64,000 bases of DNA from Sphingomonas sp. NFR04 (GTDB lineage Bacteria; Pseudomonadota; Alphaproteobacteria; Sphingomonadales; Sphingomonadaceae): positions 806,001 to 870,000 of the forward strand of contig NZ_FORV01000001.1 in the NCBI RefSeq assembly GCF_900114095.1, read 5' to 3'. The position numbers and the translations under genes were made by a program. Below, piece by piece: positions 53,055 through 61,448 of this stretch. Every line of letters starts with the position of its first letter. Position 1 is the first letter of the stretch. The notes under the pieces are model-generated. The model worked only from the letters and a program-made list of their open reading frames with translations, had not been told where the DNA came from and made no database searches.

Positions 53055-54497
53055 ATGTCGAGTGAACCGCGCACCCTGTACGAGAAGATCTGGGCCGACC
53101 ATGTGGTCGAGCGCCGGGACGATGGCACCTGCCTGATCTATATCGATCGGCACCTCGTCCACGAAGTCACCAGCCCGCAGGCCTTTGCCGGCCTTCGCGC
53201 GGCGGATCGCACGGTGCGCCGCCCCGACCTTACCCTCGCGGTGCCCGATCACAACCTGCCGACCACCCCGCGCGTCGACGCCGCCGGCAACCCGCTGCCG
53301 ATCGCCGATCCGGCCAGCGCCGGTCAGCTCTCCGCCCTGCGCGGCAACGTTGCCGAGTTCGGCGTGCCCTATATCGACGCGCTCGATGCGCGGCAGGGGA
53401 TCGTCCATGTCGTCGGGCCCGAACAGGGCTTCACCCTGCCCGGCACCACGCTCGTCTGCGGCGACAGCCACACCTCGGCGCATGGCGCGCTGGGGGCACT
53501 GGCCTTCGGCATCGGCACCAGCGAGGTCGAGCATGTGCTCGCCACCCAGACGCTGCTGCTCAAGCAATCCAAGACGATGGAAGTCCGGGTCGACGGCACG
53601 CTCGGCCACGGCGTCAGCGCCAAGGACGTGGTGCTGGCGATCATCGGCAAGATCGGCGCGGCCGGCGGCACCGGCTATGTCATCGAATTCACCGGCGAGG
53701 TGATCCGCAACCTCTCGATCGAGGGGCGGCTGACCATCTCCAACATGTCGATCGAGGGCGGCGCCCGCTCGGGCCTGATCGCGCCCGACGAGAAGACCTT
53801 CGCCTATCTCAAGGGCCGCCCGATGGCGCCGACCGGCGAGGCGTGGGACCGCGCCGTCGCCTATTGGAAGACGCTGCCGACCGACCAGGGTGCCGTCTAC
53901 GACAAGGTGGTGACGCTGGACGCGGCCGACATCGCGCCGTCGCTCACCTGGGGCACCAGCCCCGAGGACGTGGTGCCGATCACCGGCGTCGTGCCCGATC
54001 CGGAGAGCTTCGCCGATCCGTCGAAGCGCGCCGCCGCGCAGCGCTCGCTCGACTATATGGGCCTCACCCCCGGCACCGCGATGCAGGACATTCCGGTGGA
54101 GCATATCTTCATCGGCTCGTGCACCAACAGCCGGATCGAGGATCTGCGCGCCGCCGCCGCGGTGGTGCAGGGCCGCAAGGTCGCCGACCGCATCCGCCAG
54201 GCGCTGATCGTGCCGGGCTCGGGGCTGGTCAAGCGCCAGGCCGAGGAAGAGGGGCTCGACCGGATCTTCCTGGAAGCGGGCTTCCAGTGGCGCGAGCCGG
54301 GCTGCTCGATGTGCCTGGCGATGAACCCGGACAAGGTTCCCGCCGGAGAACGTTGTGCTTCCACTTCGAATCGCAATTTCGTAGGACGCCAGGGCCCGGG
54401 ATCCCGCACCCACCTCGTCTCGCCCGCGATGGCGGCGGCGGCGGCGGTTACGGGGCACCTGACGGACGTTCGCGAGTTGATGGCGAACAACGCGTAA
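53055..54497 (+). CDS. leuC: 3-isopropylmalate dehydratase large subunit
   Basis: 480 residues, aconitase family. Isomerises 2- and 3-isopropylmalate in leucine synthesis with the small subunit LeuD. Cluster cysteines are Cys356 (GSCTNSR), Cys417 and Cys420 ([13 protein letters not shown]). [28 protein letters not shown] and [13 protein letters not shown] with SPAMAAAAA are canonical. The ATG at 53055 gives [18 protein letters not shown], the usual start. A tiny exported-peptide gene and then leuD follow on the same strand. Confidence 0.98.
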   Translation: MSSEPRTLYEKIWADHVVERRDDGTCLIYIDRHLVHEVTSPQAFAGLRAADRTVRRPDLTLAVPDHNLPTTPRVDAAGNPLPIADPASAGQLSALRGNVAEFGVPYIDALDARQGIVHVVGPEQGFTLPGTTLVCGDSHTSAHGALGALAFGIGTSEVEHVLATQTLLLKQSKTMEVRVDGTLGHGVSAKDVVLAIIGKIGAAGGTGYVIEFTGEVIRNLSIEGRLTISNMSIEGGARSGLIAPDEKTFAYLKGRPMAPTGEAWDRAVAYWKTLPTDQGAVYDKVVTLDAADIAPSLTWGTSPEDVVPITGVVPDPESFADPSKRAAAQRSLDYMGLTPGTAMQDIPVEHIFIGSCTNSRIEDLRAAAAVVQGRKVADRIRQALIVPGSGLVKRQAEEEGLDRIFLEAGFQWREPGCSMCLAMNPDKVPAGERCASTSNRNFVGRQGPGSRTHLVSPAMAAAAAVTGHLTDVRELMANNA

Positions 54498-54517
54498 TAG
54501 TTAAGGGGAGAGACGCC

Positions 54518-54658
54518 GTGAAAAAGGCGCTCGTCGCATTGATTGCCGGAACGATCCTGAGCGGTTTCGCCGCTGCCTATGCGGGTGCCTATCCGCGGCC
54601 GGAGACGCCGATCAAGACCATACCGGCGCTCGAGCGGGTGGTCGTCGCACCGCGCTGA
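54518..54658 (+). CDS. Tiny exported peptide between leuC and leuD
   Basis: 46 residues starting at the GTG at 54518, with GGGGAGAG seven bases upstream, a good ribosome-binding site. It reads MKKALVALIAGTILSGFAAA as a hydrophobic signal-like segment, then YAGAYPRPETPIKTIPALERVVVAPR. The positively charged start, hydrophobic core and small residues before the YAGAY suggest Sec export or membrane insertion. There is no lipobox cysteine. No family is recognised. It lies 20 bp after leuC and 98 bp before leuD. Confidence 0.6.
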   Translation: MKKALVALIAGTILSGFAAAYAGAYPRPETPIKTIPALERVVVAPR

Positions 54659-54756
54659 CGCGGGCGGCCGATTGCCGGAAATTGGGATGGCCGCCGGCCA
54701 TTCGTTAGGAAAGCTGTGTCCATGCATCTGAACACCGTGTCGGCGGAGCGCCGCTG

Positions 54757-55386
54757 ATGGAGCCGATCCAGCAGGTTTCGGGTCGCGCCTATCCTTGGGG
54801 CGCCAAGAACATCGATACGGATATCATCATCCCCGCGCACTGGCTGAAGACCACGACGCGCGAGGGGCTGGGCAAGGGCGCGTTCGAGAGCGTGCGCGCG
54901 GAGCCGGGCAATCTGTTCGACGATTCCCGCTATGCCGGCGCGCCGATCCTGGTGGCGGGCGAGAATTTCGGCTGCGGATCCAGCCGCGAGCATGCCGCCT
55001 GGGCGCTGGCCGATATGGGCATCCAGGCGGTGATCGCGCCGAGCTTCTCGGACATCTTCTCGGGCAACGCCTTCAAGAACGGCATCGTCACCGTGGTGCT
55101 GCCGCAGGAGGCGATCGACCGGCTGGTGCAGGTGGCGACCGCCAACAATATCACCGTCGACCTGGAGACGATGACCGTCACGACGGACTTCCAGGATCGC
55201 TTCGCCTTCGAGCTCGACCCCTTCCGCCGCGACTGCCTGATGCAGGGGCTGGACGAGATCGGCATGACGCTGGCACAAGATACCGCGATTTCGAAATTCG
55301 AATCCGCGGTTGCGCACGAACGCCCGTGGATCGCTGTAGGAGGCGGACATGAAGGCGTTGCTGTCGAAGGCATCGGGCGGACCTGA
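54757..55386 (+). CDS. leuD: 3-isopropylmalate dehydratase small subunit
   Basis: 209 residues. Partner of LeuC in the third step of leucine synthesis. [72 protein letters not shown] and the C-terminal [19 protein letters not shown] are conserved. The last 38 bp overlap the next gene (quinone oxidoreductase), which carries its own ribosome-binding site GGAGGC within leuD. The terminal [16 protein letters not shown] is therefore partly encoded over the downstream start. Confidence 0.97.
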   Translation: MEPIQQVSGRAYPWGAKNIDTDIIIPAHWLKTTTREGLGKGAFESVRAEPGNLFDDSRYAGAPILVAGENFGCGSSREHAAWALADMGIQAVIAPSFSDIFSGNAFKNGIVTVVLPQEAIDRLVQVATANNITVDLETMTVTTDFQDRFAFELDPFRRDCLMQGLDEIGMTLAQDTAISKFESAVAHERPWIAVGGGHEGVAVEGIGRT

Positions 55387-56350
55387 TACTCTAAGCCTGG
55401 AGGATGTGGCCGACCCGCAAGTCGGCAAAGGCCAGGTGCTGGTTGGCGTGCGAGCCTGCGCGATCAACTATCCCGACGTGCTGATCATCGAGGATCGCTA
55501 CCAGTTCAAGCCGCCCCGGCCGTTCGCGCCCGGCGGCGAGATCGCCGGCGTGGTCGAAGCCGTCGGCGAAGGCGTGACCGACTGGGCGCCGGGCGACCGG
55601 GTGATCGCGGTGCCGGGCCATGGCGGGTTGGTCGAGAAGCTGGTGCTGAGCCCGGCGCAGCTCTACCGCCTGCCCGAGGGCCGTAGCTTCGAGGACGGCG
55701 CGGCGCTCCTGCTCACCTATGCGACGACGATCCATGCGCTGCTCGACCGGGGCAGGCTGAAGGCGGGGCAGACGCTGCTGGTGCTGGGCGCGGCCGGCGG
55801 CGTCGGGCTCGCGGCGATAGAGCTGGGCAAGGCATACGGCGCGACGGTAGTGGCGGCGGTCTCCTCCGAGGAGAAGGCTGAGGCCGCACGGGCGGCGGGC
55901 GCGGATGTGACGTTGGTCTATCCGCGCGGGCCGCTCGACAAGGAGGCGTCCAAGGCGCTGGCCGAGGCGTTCAAGGCAGCGGTCGGCCCCAAGGGCGCGG
56001 ACGTGATCTACGATCCCGTAGGCGGCGACTATGCCGAGCCGGCGCTGCGCGCGATCGGCTGGGAGGGGCGCTATCTGGTGGTCGGCTTCCCGGCGGGCAT
56101 CCCGAAGCTGCCGCTCAACCTGACGCTGCTCAAGAGCTGCGACGTGTGCGGCGTGTTCTGGGGGGCCTTCGCCGCGCGCGATCCCCAGGCCAACCGCGCG
56201 CATGTCGACACGCTGTTCCGGCTGTGGAGCGACGGCAAGATCGCGCCGCGAGTGACGGAGGTGTTCCCCTTCGCCGAGGGCGGCGCGGCGATCGCCAAGA
56301 TGGCGGCGCGGGCGGTGATCGGGAAAGTGGTGGTGCGGGTGGCGGGATAG
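55349..56350 (+). CDS. Zinc-free quinone oxidoreductase (MDR family)
   Basis: 333 residues. Medium-chain dehydrogenase/reductase lacking the zinc-binding cysteines; NADPH-binding motif [71 protein letters not shown] and [32 protein letters not shown] are family features. It reduces quinones or enoyl substrates with NADPH. It overlaps leuD by 38 bp, with GTAGGAGGCGGAC before the ATG, so translational coupling with leuD is likely, though the function is not linked to leucine. Confidence 0.93.
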   Translation: MKALLSKASGGPDTLSLEDVADPQVGKGQVLVGVRACAINYPDVLIIEDRYQFKPPRPFAPGGEIAGVVEAVGEGVTDWAPGDRVIAVPGHGGLVEKLVLSPAQLYRLPEGRSFEDGAALLLTYATTIHALLDRGRLKAGQTLLVLGAAGGVGLAAIELGKAYGATVVAAVSSEEKAEAARAAGADVTLVYPRGPLDKEASKALAEAFKAAVGPKGADVIYDPVGGDYAEPALRAIGWEGRYLVVGFPAGIPKLPLNLTLLKSCDVCGVFWGAFAARDPQANRAHVDTLFRLWSDGKIAPRVTEVFPFAEGGAAIAKMAARAVIGKVVVRVAG

Positions 56351-56424
56351 ACCTCTCGGCACCGGACCTGTTGCTTGCGCGTCTGCCGGATCGGCATAAA
56401 CTCTCAGGACGAACGGGGGTCATC

Positions 56425-56709
56425 GTGTCGGTAGAAGCATTGATTCAGGTGTTGGCCGACACACGTGCCCTGCTTGCGTGCCCTTCCAACGACTTCGCGC
56501 GGTCGCGCTGGAGGAACACGGAGGCTGCGGTCGCCGAAATCGACGGGATCATCGGACGAATACACGCCGCTGATACGATCAAGCTGCTGGAGCTTGAGGC
56601 CTTGTATGGCCCCACAAGCTCGCTGCAGGAAGTCGGCATCGAAAGCGGCTGGGGCGATGCCTTCCTGCTGCTGGCCTCGCGTTTCGATGCCGCAATTGCA
56701 GACCTGTGA
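56425..56709 (+). CDS. Hypothetical small helical protein
   Basis: 94 residues from the GTG at 56425, preceded by ACGGGGGTC. The sequence (VEALIQVLADTRALLACPSND, RWRNTEAAVAEIDGIIGRIHA, KLLELEALYGPTSSLQEVGIESGWGDAFLLLASRFDAAI) is predicted all-helical with regular hydrophobic spacing and no signal peptide. I do not recognise the family. The reading frame is cleanly coding over its full length, which supports it being a real gene. It lies 74 bp after the quinone oxidoreductase gene. Confidence 0.6.
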   Translation: MSVEALIQVLADTRALLACPSNDFARSRWRNTEAAVAEIDGIIGRIHAADTIKLLELEALYGPTSSLQEVGIESGWGDAFLLLASRFDAAIADL

Positions 56710-56749
56710 TATGGATCGCTTGCTCTCACGTCGACGCGGCTGAACGTTC

Positions 56750-56902
56750 GTGACTGACGCGATCGAGATCGTTTTGCGGTTGTTTTGGGAGGGCGGCGTA
56801 GAGTTTGCCTACCATCGCTGGGGCTGGCCCGGCGCAATCGCAGCCATTCTCGCGCCGATCGCGATCGTCGTGGGGATGATCGCGATTTTCCGACACAGCT
56901 AA
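56750..56902 (+). CDS. Possible small single-pass membrane protein
   Basis: 50 residues from the GTG at 56750: a start TDAIEIVLRLFWEGGVEFAY, then HRWGWPG and a hydrophobic helix AIAAILAPIAIVVGMIAIF ending in RHS. The helix and the flanking charges look like a real small membrane protein. There is no clear Shine-Dalgarno (GCGGCTGAACGTTC lies upstream), so confidence is moderate. It sits between the preceding hypothetical gene and a palindromic repeat. Confidence 0.5.
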   Translation: MTDAIEIVLRLFWEGGVEFAYHRWGWPGAIAAILAPIAIVVGMIAIFRHS

Positions 56903-57028
56903 TCCTCCCCCGCCAGGGGGAGGTGGCGCGCGCAGCGCGACGGAGGGGGAGGACGCCAGAACCTCGCCTCTCGTGCTTCCTCCCCCTCCGTCAGGCTGCG
57001 CCTGACACCTCCCCCTGGCGGGGGAGGA
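56903..57028. repeat. GC-rich palindromic element, family C, second copy
   Basis: The ends TCCTCCCCCGCCAGGGGGAGG and CCTCCCCCTGGCGGGGGAGGA are inverted repeats. Inner CGCGCGCAGCGCGACGGAGG faces CCTCCGTCAGGCTGCGCCTG. It is related in layout to the element at 24.2 kb and lies between the small membrane gene and the zeta-inhibitor gene. Confidence 0.88.
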
Positions 57029-57118
57029 TCGATTGGGAGGCGCCATCCGGAACCACCCCCGTTGCCAGCGCGGCCCCTCCCTCCTATCTCGGTCCCGAGT
57101 TTAGGTAAGGGGCATATG

Positions 57119-57442
57119 ATGACCACATTCGACGATCGCGAACGGGCGTTCGAGGCGAAGTACGTGCGCGACGAGGATATGGCGTTCCGCGTCACCGCGC
57201 GTCGCAACAAGCTGCTCGGCCAGTGGGCCGCCGCCAAGATGGGCCTGACGCCCGAAGAGACCGACGCCTATGCCAAGGCCGTCGTCCAGGCCGATTTCGA
57301 GGAAGCCGGCGACGAGGACGTGATCCGCAAGCTGGTGGGCGACATGCTCGCTGCCAATGTCGAGATCGACGAGGCCACGGTGCGCAGCGCGATTGAGGAA
57401 AAGATGGTCGAGGCGCGCCGCCAGCTGATGGAATCCAAGTAA
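57119..57442 (+). CDS. F1-ATPase zeta-type inhibitor (DUF1476)
   Basis: 107 residues. TTFDDRERAFEAKYVRDEDMAFRVTARRNKLLGQWAAAKMGLT at the N-terminus and ATVRSAIEEKMVEARRQLMESK at the end are the DUF1476 signature. In Paracoccus and relatives this protein (zeta) binds the F1 catalytic head and inhibits ATP hydrolysis. The N-terminal helix is the inhibitory part. AAGGGG precedes the ATG at 57119; an ATG at 57116 is adjacent. It leads an operon with bolA and grxD. The family is restricted to alphaproteobacteria. Confidence 0.92.
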   Translation: MTTFDDRERAFEAKYVRDEDMAFRVTARRNKLLGQWAAAKMGLTPEETDAYAKAVVQADFEEAGDEDVIRKLVGDMLAANVEIDEATVRSAIEEKMVEARRQLMESK

Positions 57443-57443
57443 C

Positions 57444-57683
57444 ATGCCGATGCCCGCTGCCGAGATCGAGGCGCTGATCCGCGCCGGCATCCCCGACGCC
57501 CAGATCGAAATCACCGATCTGGCCGGCGATGGCGACCACTATGCAGCGCGGGTTGTCGCCCCCATGTTCCGGGGCATGCCGCGCGTGCGGCAGCATCAAG
57601 CCGTCTATGCGGCGCTGGGTGGACGGATGGGCGGCGTGCTCCACGCGCTCCAGCTGACCACCGAAGCGACGCCCGAGGAGTAA
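57444..57683 (+). CDS. bolA: BolA-family protein
   Basis: 79 residues. AAEIEALIRAGIPDAQIEITDLAGDGDHYAARVVAPMFRGMPRVRQHQAVYAALGGRMGGVLHALQL has the class II KH-like BolA fold, with the conserved RQHQAVYAAL and the LHALQLTT end. BolA proteins form [2Fe-2S]-bridged heterodimers with monothiol glutaredoxins and take part in iron-sulphur handling. It starts 1 bp after the zeta gene and ends 3 bp before grxD, so the three form an operon. The partner is therefore next door. Confidence 0.94.
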   Translation: MPMPAAEIEALIRAGIPDAQIEITDLAGDGDHYAARVVAPMFRGMPRVRQHQAVYAALGGRMGGVLHALQLTTEATPEE

Positions 57684-57686
57684 GCA

Positions 57687-58019
57687 ATGACCGACGATAC
57701 CCAGGCCCGCATCCAGCAGCTGGTCGATGGCAGCGACGTGCTGCTGTTCATGAAGGGCAGCCCCCTGTTCCCCCAGTGCGGCTTTTCCAGCCGCGCCGTG
57801 GCGATCCTCAACCATCTCGGCGTCGAGTTCGACAGCGTCGACGTGCTGCAGGACCAGGGCGTCCGCCAGGGCATCAAGGCCTTTTCCGACTGGCCGACCA
57901 TCCCCCAGCTCTATGTGAAGGGCGAGTTCGTCGGCGGTTCGGACATCATGATGGAAATGTACGAAAGCGGCGAGCTGACCCAGCTGATGGCCGACAAGGG
58001 CGTCGCGGCTTCGGCCTGA
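57687..58019 (+). CDS. grxD: Monothiol glutaredoxin, Grx4 type
   Basis: 110 residues. The active site is CGFS in SPLFPQCGFSSRAVAILNHLG; VLLFMKGSP, WPTIPQLYVKGEFVGGSDIMMEMYESGEL complete the Grx4 pattern. It carries a [2Fe-2S] cluster in a homodimer or with BolA, not mainly for thiol reduction. BolA lies immediately upstream. The operon ends in a strong terminator 28 bp after the stop. Confidence 0.97.
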   Translation: MTDDTQARIQQLVDGSDVLLFMKGSPLFPQCGFSSRAVAILNHLGVEFDSVDVLQDQGVRQGIKAFSDWPTIPQLYVKGEFVGGSDIMMEMYESGELTQLMADKGVAASA

Positions 58020-58047
58020 CCCGCTCCCGTCGTACGGCACCGATCAA

Positions 58048-58077
58048 GGGCTCCTGCCGGTGGCGGGAGCCCTTTTT
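58048..58077 (+). terminator. Rho-independent terminator of the zeta-bolA-grxD operon
   Basis: GGGCTCCTGCC pairs with GGCGGGAGCCC (one mismatch) around GGT and is followed by TTTTT. Confidence 0.92.
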
Positions 58078-58085
58078 CGTTGCCA

Positions 58086-58110
58086 GGGGAGGCAGCGCCG
58101 CCGCCTCCCC
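58086..58110 (-). terminator. Hairpin at the end of the large TonB-receptor gene
   Basis: GGGGAGGC with GCCTCCCC around AGCGCCGCC; on the minus strand it lies 10 bp past the receptor stop, with no T-run. Confidence 0.55.
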
Positions 58111-58119
58111 TGCCCGCGC

Positions 58120-61080
58120 TCAGAACTTGAACCGCACGCCGGCGCGGTACACCCGGCCGATCTGGTCGTAGAGGGCCGGGTTGTTGAAGATGGTCGAGCG
58201 GGCCGGATCGCGATCGAACAGATTGTCGATCTTGCCGTAGAGCGTCACGTCCTTGATCACGTCGAAGGTCGCGCCGACGTCGAGGTAGAAGGACCCCGGT
58301 ATATAGTTGTTGTCGATCGTCGGCCGCTGGGTGGTCGAGGCCGGGCAACCGCTCTGGCAGACGACATATTGGTTGCCGATCGTGCCGGAGGTGAACCAGC
58401 GCTCCTGCACCAGCAGCGAGAAGCGGCCGCTGTCATAGGTCTGCACCGCCAGCCACTTCCACTTGGGCGTTGCGCCAAGGTTGTTGCCGGCATTGTCGAC
58501 CGGTATCGTGCCCGGCAGCCCGGTATCGGTGATGTTGTTGATCACATGCGTTGCCAGCGCGCGCAGCGTGAAGTTGCCCGGCAGCCCCAGCGGCCGCGCC
58601 CAGCGATAGCTCGCCTCGATGTCGAAGCCCTCGGTGCGGATTGAGGCGAGGTTGAACGCCTGGACGTTGATGAAATTGGGGCCGGCGGTGTTGCTGAGGT
58701 TGAACGCGCTGCACGTCTCCAGCAGCACCTTCTGGAAGCAGAGATTGACGATGTCGGTCGCCGCGAGGCTGGAGATCACTTCGTCGATCTTGATCTTGTA
58801 CCAGTCGAACGAGAGGTTCAGCCCCCGCGCCCAACCGGGATTGGCGAGGGTGATGCCGGCGGTGGTGTTGCGCGCGATCTCGGGCTTGAGCGCGGTGTTG
58901 CCGATCGAGTTCTGGATGACCAGCACGTTGATCTTGTTGAACGGGTCGAAGAAGTTCGGCAGCGTCGTCGTGACGGGGGCGGCGAACAGCTCGGACAAGT
59001 TGGGCGCGCGCACGTCGCGCGAGGTGACGCCGCGGATGCGCAGGCCGTCGATCGGCAGTTCCCAGGTGCCGCCGATCTTCCACGCCCAGACCGTGCCCGA
59101 GGTGGTGTAGTCGGTCACCCGCGCCGCGCCGTTCAGATTGGCATGGCCCAGCGTCTCCGAAGCGAGCAGCGGCAGGTTCGCCTCGACAAAGGCTTCCTTG
59201 ACGCTATAGGCGCCGGTGCCGTTCTTGTAGTTGCCGGCATACCAGTTGTTGCCGGTGGTGAGCAGCACCGGATCGTTCGGATAGTCGCCGCCCGGCGCGG
59301 TCGCCGCGAAGCCGGCGCCATAGGGATCGGCGCGCACCTTGTAATATTCGTGGCGATACTCGCCGCCGAACGCGATTGACAGCGGCCCCGCCCACAGGTC
59401 GAGCGGCGAGCCCGAGATGTTGATGCTCGCCACGTCCTGGGTCTGGCGGGTGCGCTGGAACGGCCCGTGCTCGGGCATGATGTAGGCCAGGGCCGCCGCC
59501 GAGGGGTTGCCGCCGATGATGTTGAGCGGCTGGCAGCCATTGGCCCGCGCGGCGGCGTCGCGGCAGACGATCGTGCCGTTCAGCGTCGTCGCATCGATCG
59601 CCTGGTTGAAGCGACGCGACAGCATGATGTTGCGCACGTCGATATCGGTATAGTTGGTGCCGTGCTCGCCATAGATGTCGTAGGTCCAAGGCGTGCCCGC
59701 GATTTCCACCTTGCCCTTGCCGCCGAGCACGAAGCGATATTGGCGGCGATCGGTATAGACGCGGGTGTTGCCCAGCGCGGCGTTGCTGGTGCCGTACTGG
59801 AAGCTGGTGATCCCCGCCGTCGTGCAGGCCTGCTGGACCAGCGCCGGCACATGGGGATTGGCGCATTGCAGCGTCAGGCCGGGCCGGTTCTGGCCGTTGA
59901 CCGGCTGGTTGTTGGTCTTCACCTGGCCGATATTGACGCTGAAATAGAGCTCGTTGTCCGGCGCGATGTCGAAGCCAGCGCGGCCATAACCGTTGATCCG
60001 CTCGATCGCCGATTTGAGCGAGCGGCCCGCATCGATATTGCCCGACAGATCGCCGCCCTGACAGAAGCCGGCGAAGCAGCCGAGGACCGTGCCCGCCTTG
60101 TCGCGTGCGGGCACGCCGTTCGAGCCATACTGGAACTGGAAGGGCTGGCCGCTCTGGTCGAAGGCGATGCCCTGCAGCGGCCCGGCGGTGATCAGGCCAT
60201 ATTTGGTGAAGGTGATCGACTGCGCCCAGTCGCGCACGACATATTGCGGCGATCCGTCGTTGAGCACGCCGCGATCGATCAGCGAGCGCTGGGTGAACCA
60301 GGTGCGGCCATTGGCGAGCCTGGTGCCGAACTCCCCGCCGCCGATGCCTTCCTCCTTGTCATATTCGGCGCTGCCGACGAGGTGGAGCCGGTCGCCCAGT
60401 GCACTGGTGCCCGCCGCCAGCTGGACGAGGCCGGTCGCATCGTCGCCATAGGTGGTGATGCCGCCCTGGATGTTGCCGCGGATGCCCTTGAAGCGGGTGT
60501 CGGTGATGAAGTTCACCACGCCGCCCACCGCGTCCGAGCCATAGGAAGCGGAAGCGCCGCCGTTGACGATGTCGACGCGCTTGACCAGCAGCTGCGGGAA
60601 CAGGCTGACATCGGGCACGCCTGTGACGTTGGCGCCGACCACCCGCTGGCCGTCGAGCAGCGTCAGCGTACGGATCGTGCCCAGGCCCCGCAGCGAAAAG
60701 GAGCTGAGCCCCTGTTGGCCGCTCGAGGTGCTGAAGGTGTTTACCTGCGTGCCCGACGAGCCCTGCAGCGACGGCAGCTGCGAAATGGTGGTGAAGACGT
60801 TGGGCTGCGCATTGGCGGCGATCTGCTCCTCGCCCAGCACGGTGGTGGGAGTCGGCGCGTTGAAGCCGCTTACCGCGATGCGCGAGCCGGTGACGATGAT
60901 CTCGCTATCCTGCGCTTCGGCCCGAGTCTGCGGGACCGTGTCCTCGCTCGCCGGCGGCCGCGGTGCAGGCGTGGTCTGCGCCAGCGCGGACAGCGGCACG
61001 AGGCACACCCCCGCGACGATCAGCCCAAGCGACGTGGTGCGCAGCAGCGCGCGACGGCGATCCCTCTTGTCGTAGAACAT
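58120..61080 (-). CDS. TonB-dependent receptor (large, Sphingomonas/Caulobacter OMR type)
   Basis: 986 residues. Signal peptide RRALLRTTSLGLIVAGVCLVPLSALAQ, then a TonB box (EIIVTGSR), plug domain with FTTISQLPSLQGSSGTQ, FSLRGLGTIRTLTLLDGQRVVG and YGSDAVGGVVNFITDTRFKG, and a 22-strand barrel ending in VYRAGVRFKF with the terminal Phe. Paired cysteines in extracellular loops (LGCFAGFCQ, LQCANPHVPALVQQAC, VVCQSGCP) are expected. The N-terminal layout is that of sphingomonad receptors for carbohydrates or peptides. GGGAGGTGAGG precedes the ATG. An upstream LacI-like dyad suggests catabolite control. Confidence 0.93.
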   Translation of the reverse strand: MFYDKRDRRRALLRTTSLGLIVAGVCLVPLSALAQTTPAPRPPASEDTVPQTRAEAQDSEIIVTGSRIAVSGFNAPTPTTVLGEEQIAANAQPNVFTTISQLPSLQGSSGTQVNTFSTSSGQQGLSSFSLRGLGTIRTLTLLDGQRVVGANVTGVPDVSLFPQLLVKRVDIVNGGASASYGSDAVGGVVNFITDTRFKGIRGNIQGGITTYGDDATGLVQLAAGTSALGDRLHLVGSAEYDKEEGIGGGEFGTRLANGRTWFTQRSLIDRGVLNDGSPQYVVRDWAQSITFTKYGLITAGPLQGIAFDQSGQPFQFQYGSNGVPARDKAGTVLGCFAGFCQGGDLSGNIDAGRSLKSAIERINGYGRAGFDIAPDNELYFSVNIGQVKTNNQPVNGQNRPGLTLQCANPHVPALVQQACTTAGITSFQYGTSNAALGNTRVYTDRRQYRFVLGGKGKVEIAGTPWTYDIYGEHGTNYTDIDVRNIMLSRRFNQAIDATTLNGTIVCRDAAARANGCQPLNIIGGNPSAAALAYIMPEHGPFQRTRQTQDVASINISGSPLDLWAGPLSIAFGGEYRHEYYKVRADPYGAGFAATAPGGDYPNDPVLLTTGNNWYAGNYKNGTGAYSVKEAFVEANLPLLASETLGHANLNGAARVTDYTTSGTVWAWKIGGTWELPIDGLRIRGVTSRDVRAPNLSELFAAPVTTTLPNFFDPFNKINVLVIQNSIGNTALKPEIARNTTAGITLANPGWARGLNLSFDWYKIKIDEVISSLAATDIVNLCFQKVLLETCSAFNLSNTAGPNFINVQAFNLASIRTEGFDIEASYRWARPLGLPGNFTLRALATHVINNITDTGLPGTIPVDNAGNNLGATPKWKWLAVQTYDSGRFSLLVQERWFTSGTIGNQYVVCQSGCPASTTQRPTIDNNYIPGSFYLDVGATFDVIKDVTLYGKIDNLFDRDPARSTIFNNPALYDQIGRVYRAGVRFKF

Positions 61081-61448
61081 CCTCACCTCCCTGATTCGGC
61101 GTCCGTTGTCCGGACCGGCGGGGAGGCGGCGGCGAATGCGCGGCGGGACGCGCCGAGCATGCCGACAACGCCAGGACGCACCATTCCTGTCGCGGTGCAG
61201 CAAGTGCACCACGGCTACCGATCGGCTCCTCTCCAGTCCAACGCCTTGGTTATCTTACGATTCGCGCGAAAGACTTGCCCGAGACACGCTAGTGCGCACC
61301 ACGGCCCCGCCCCAATCGAGCGATGTTCACGTTAACATCGCTACGCTATTGTTGACCGAAGGTGAAGTCAATAGTCCGTGTACATGGGGCTGCCCCGTTT
61401 GGGAGGCAGTGAAAACTCAGTCCAGCAGCGCGCTATCTTGGCGGGCGT
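61081..61448. other. Intergenic region upstream of the large TonB receptor
   Basis: About 370 bases without a gene. It holds the receptor's ribosome-binding site, the dyad at 61321-61340 and, near 61.35-61.38 kb, CTATTGTTGACC facing GTCAATAG. No promoter boxes are convincing, and no ORF here looks coding on either strand. Confidence 0.5.
61321..61340. promoter_or_regulatory. LacI/GntR-type operator candidate
   Basis: CGATGTTCACGTTAACATCG is a 20-bp palindrome with one mismatched pair and a central CG, the layout of LacI-family operators. It lies 240 bp upstream of the TonB-receptor start and 109 bp beyond the epimerase gene's end. Confidence 0.5.

Noticed and set aside
52730-53065. Open frame in the gap before leuC
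   Set aside because: It lacks a plausible ribosome-binding site and its composition is not protein-like; it runs across a hairpin and into the leuC start.
54722-54758. Eleven-codon frame just before leuD as an attenuator peptide
   Set aside because: It has only one leucine codon and no terminator/antiterminator pair could be drawn.
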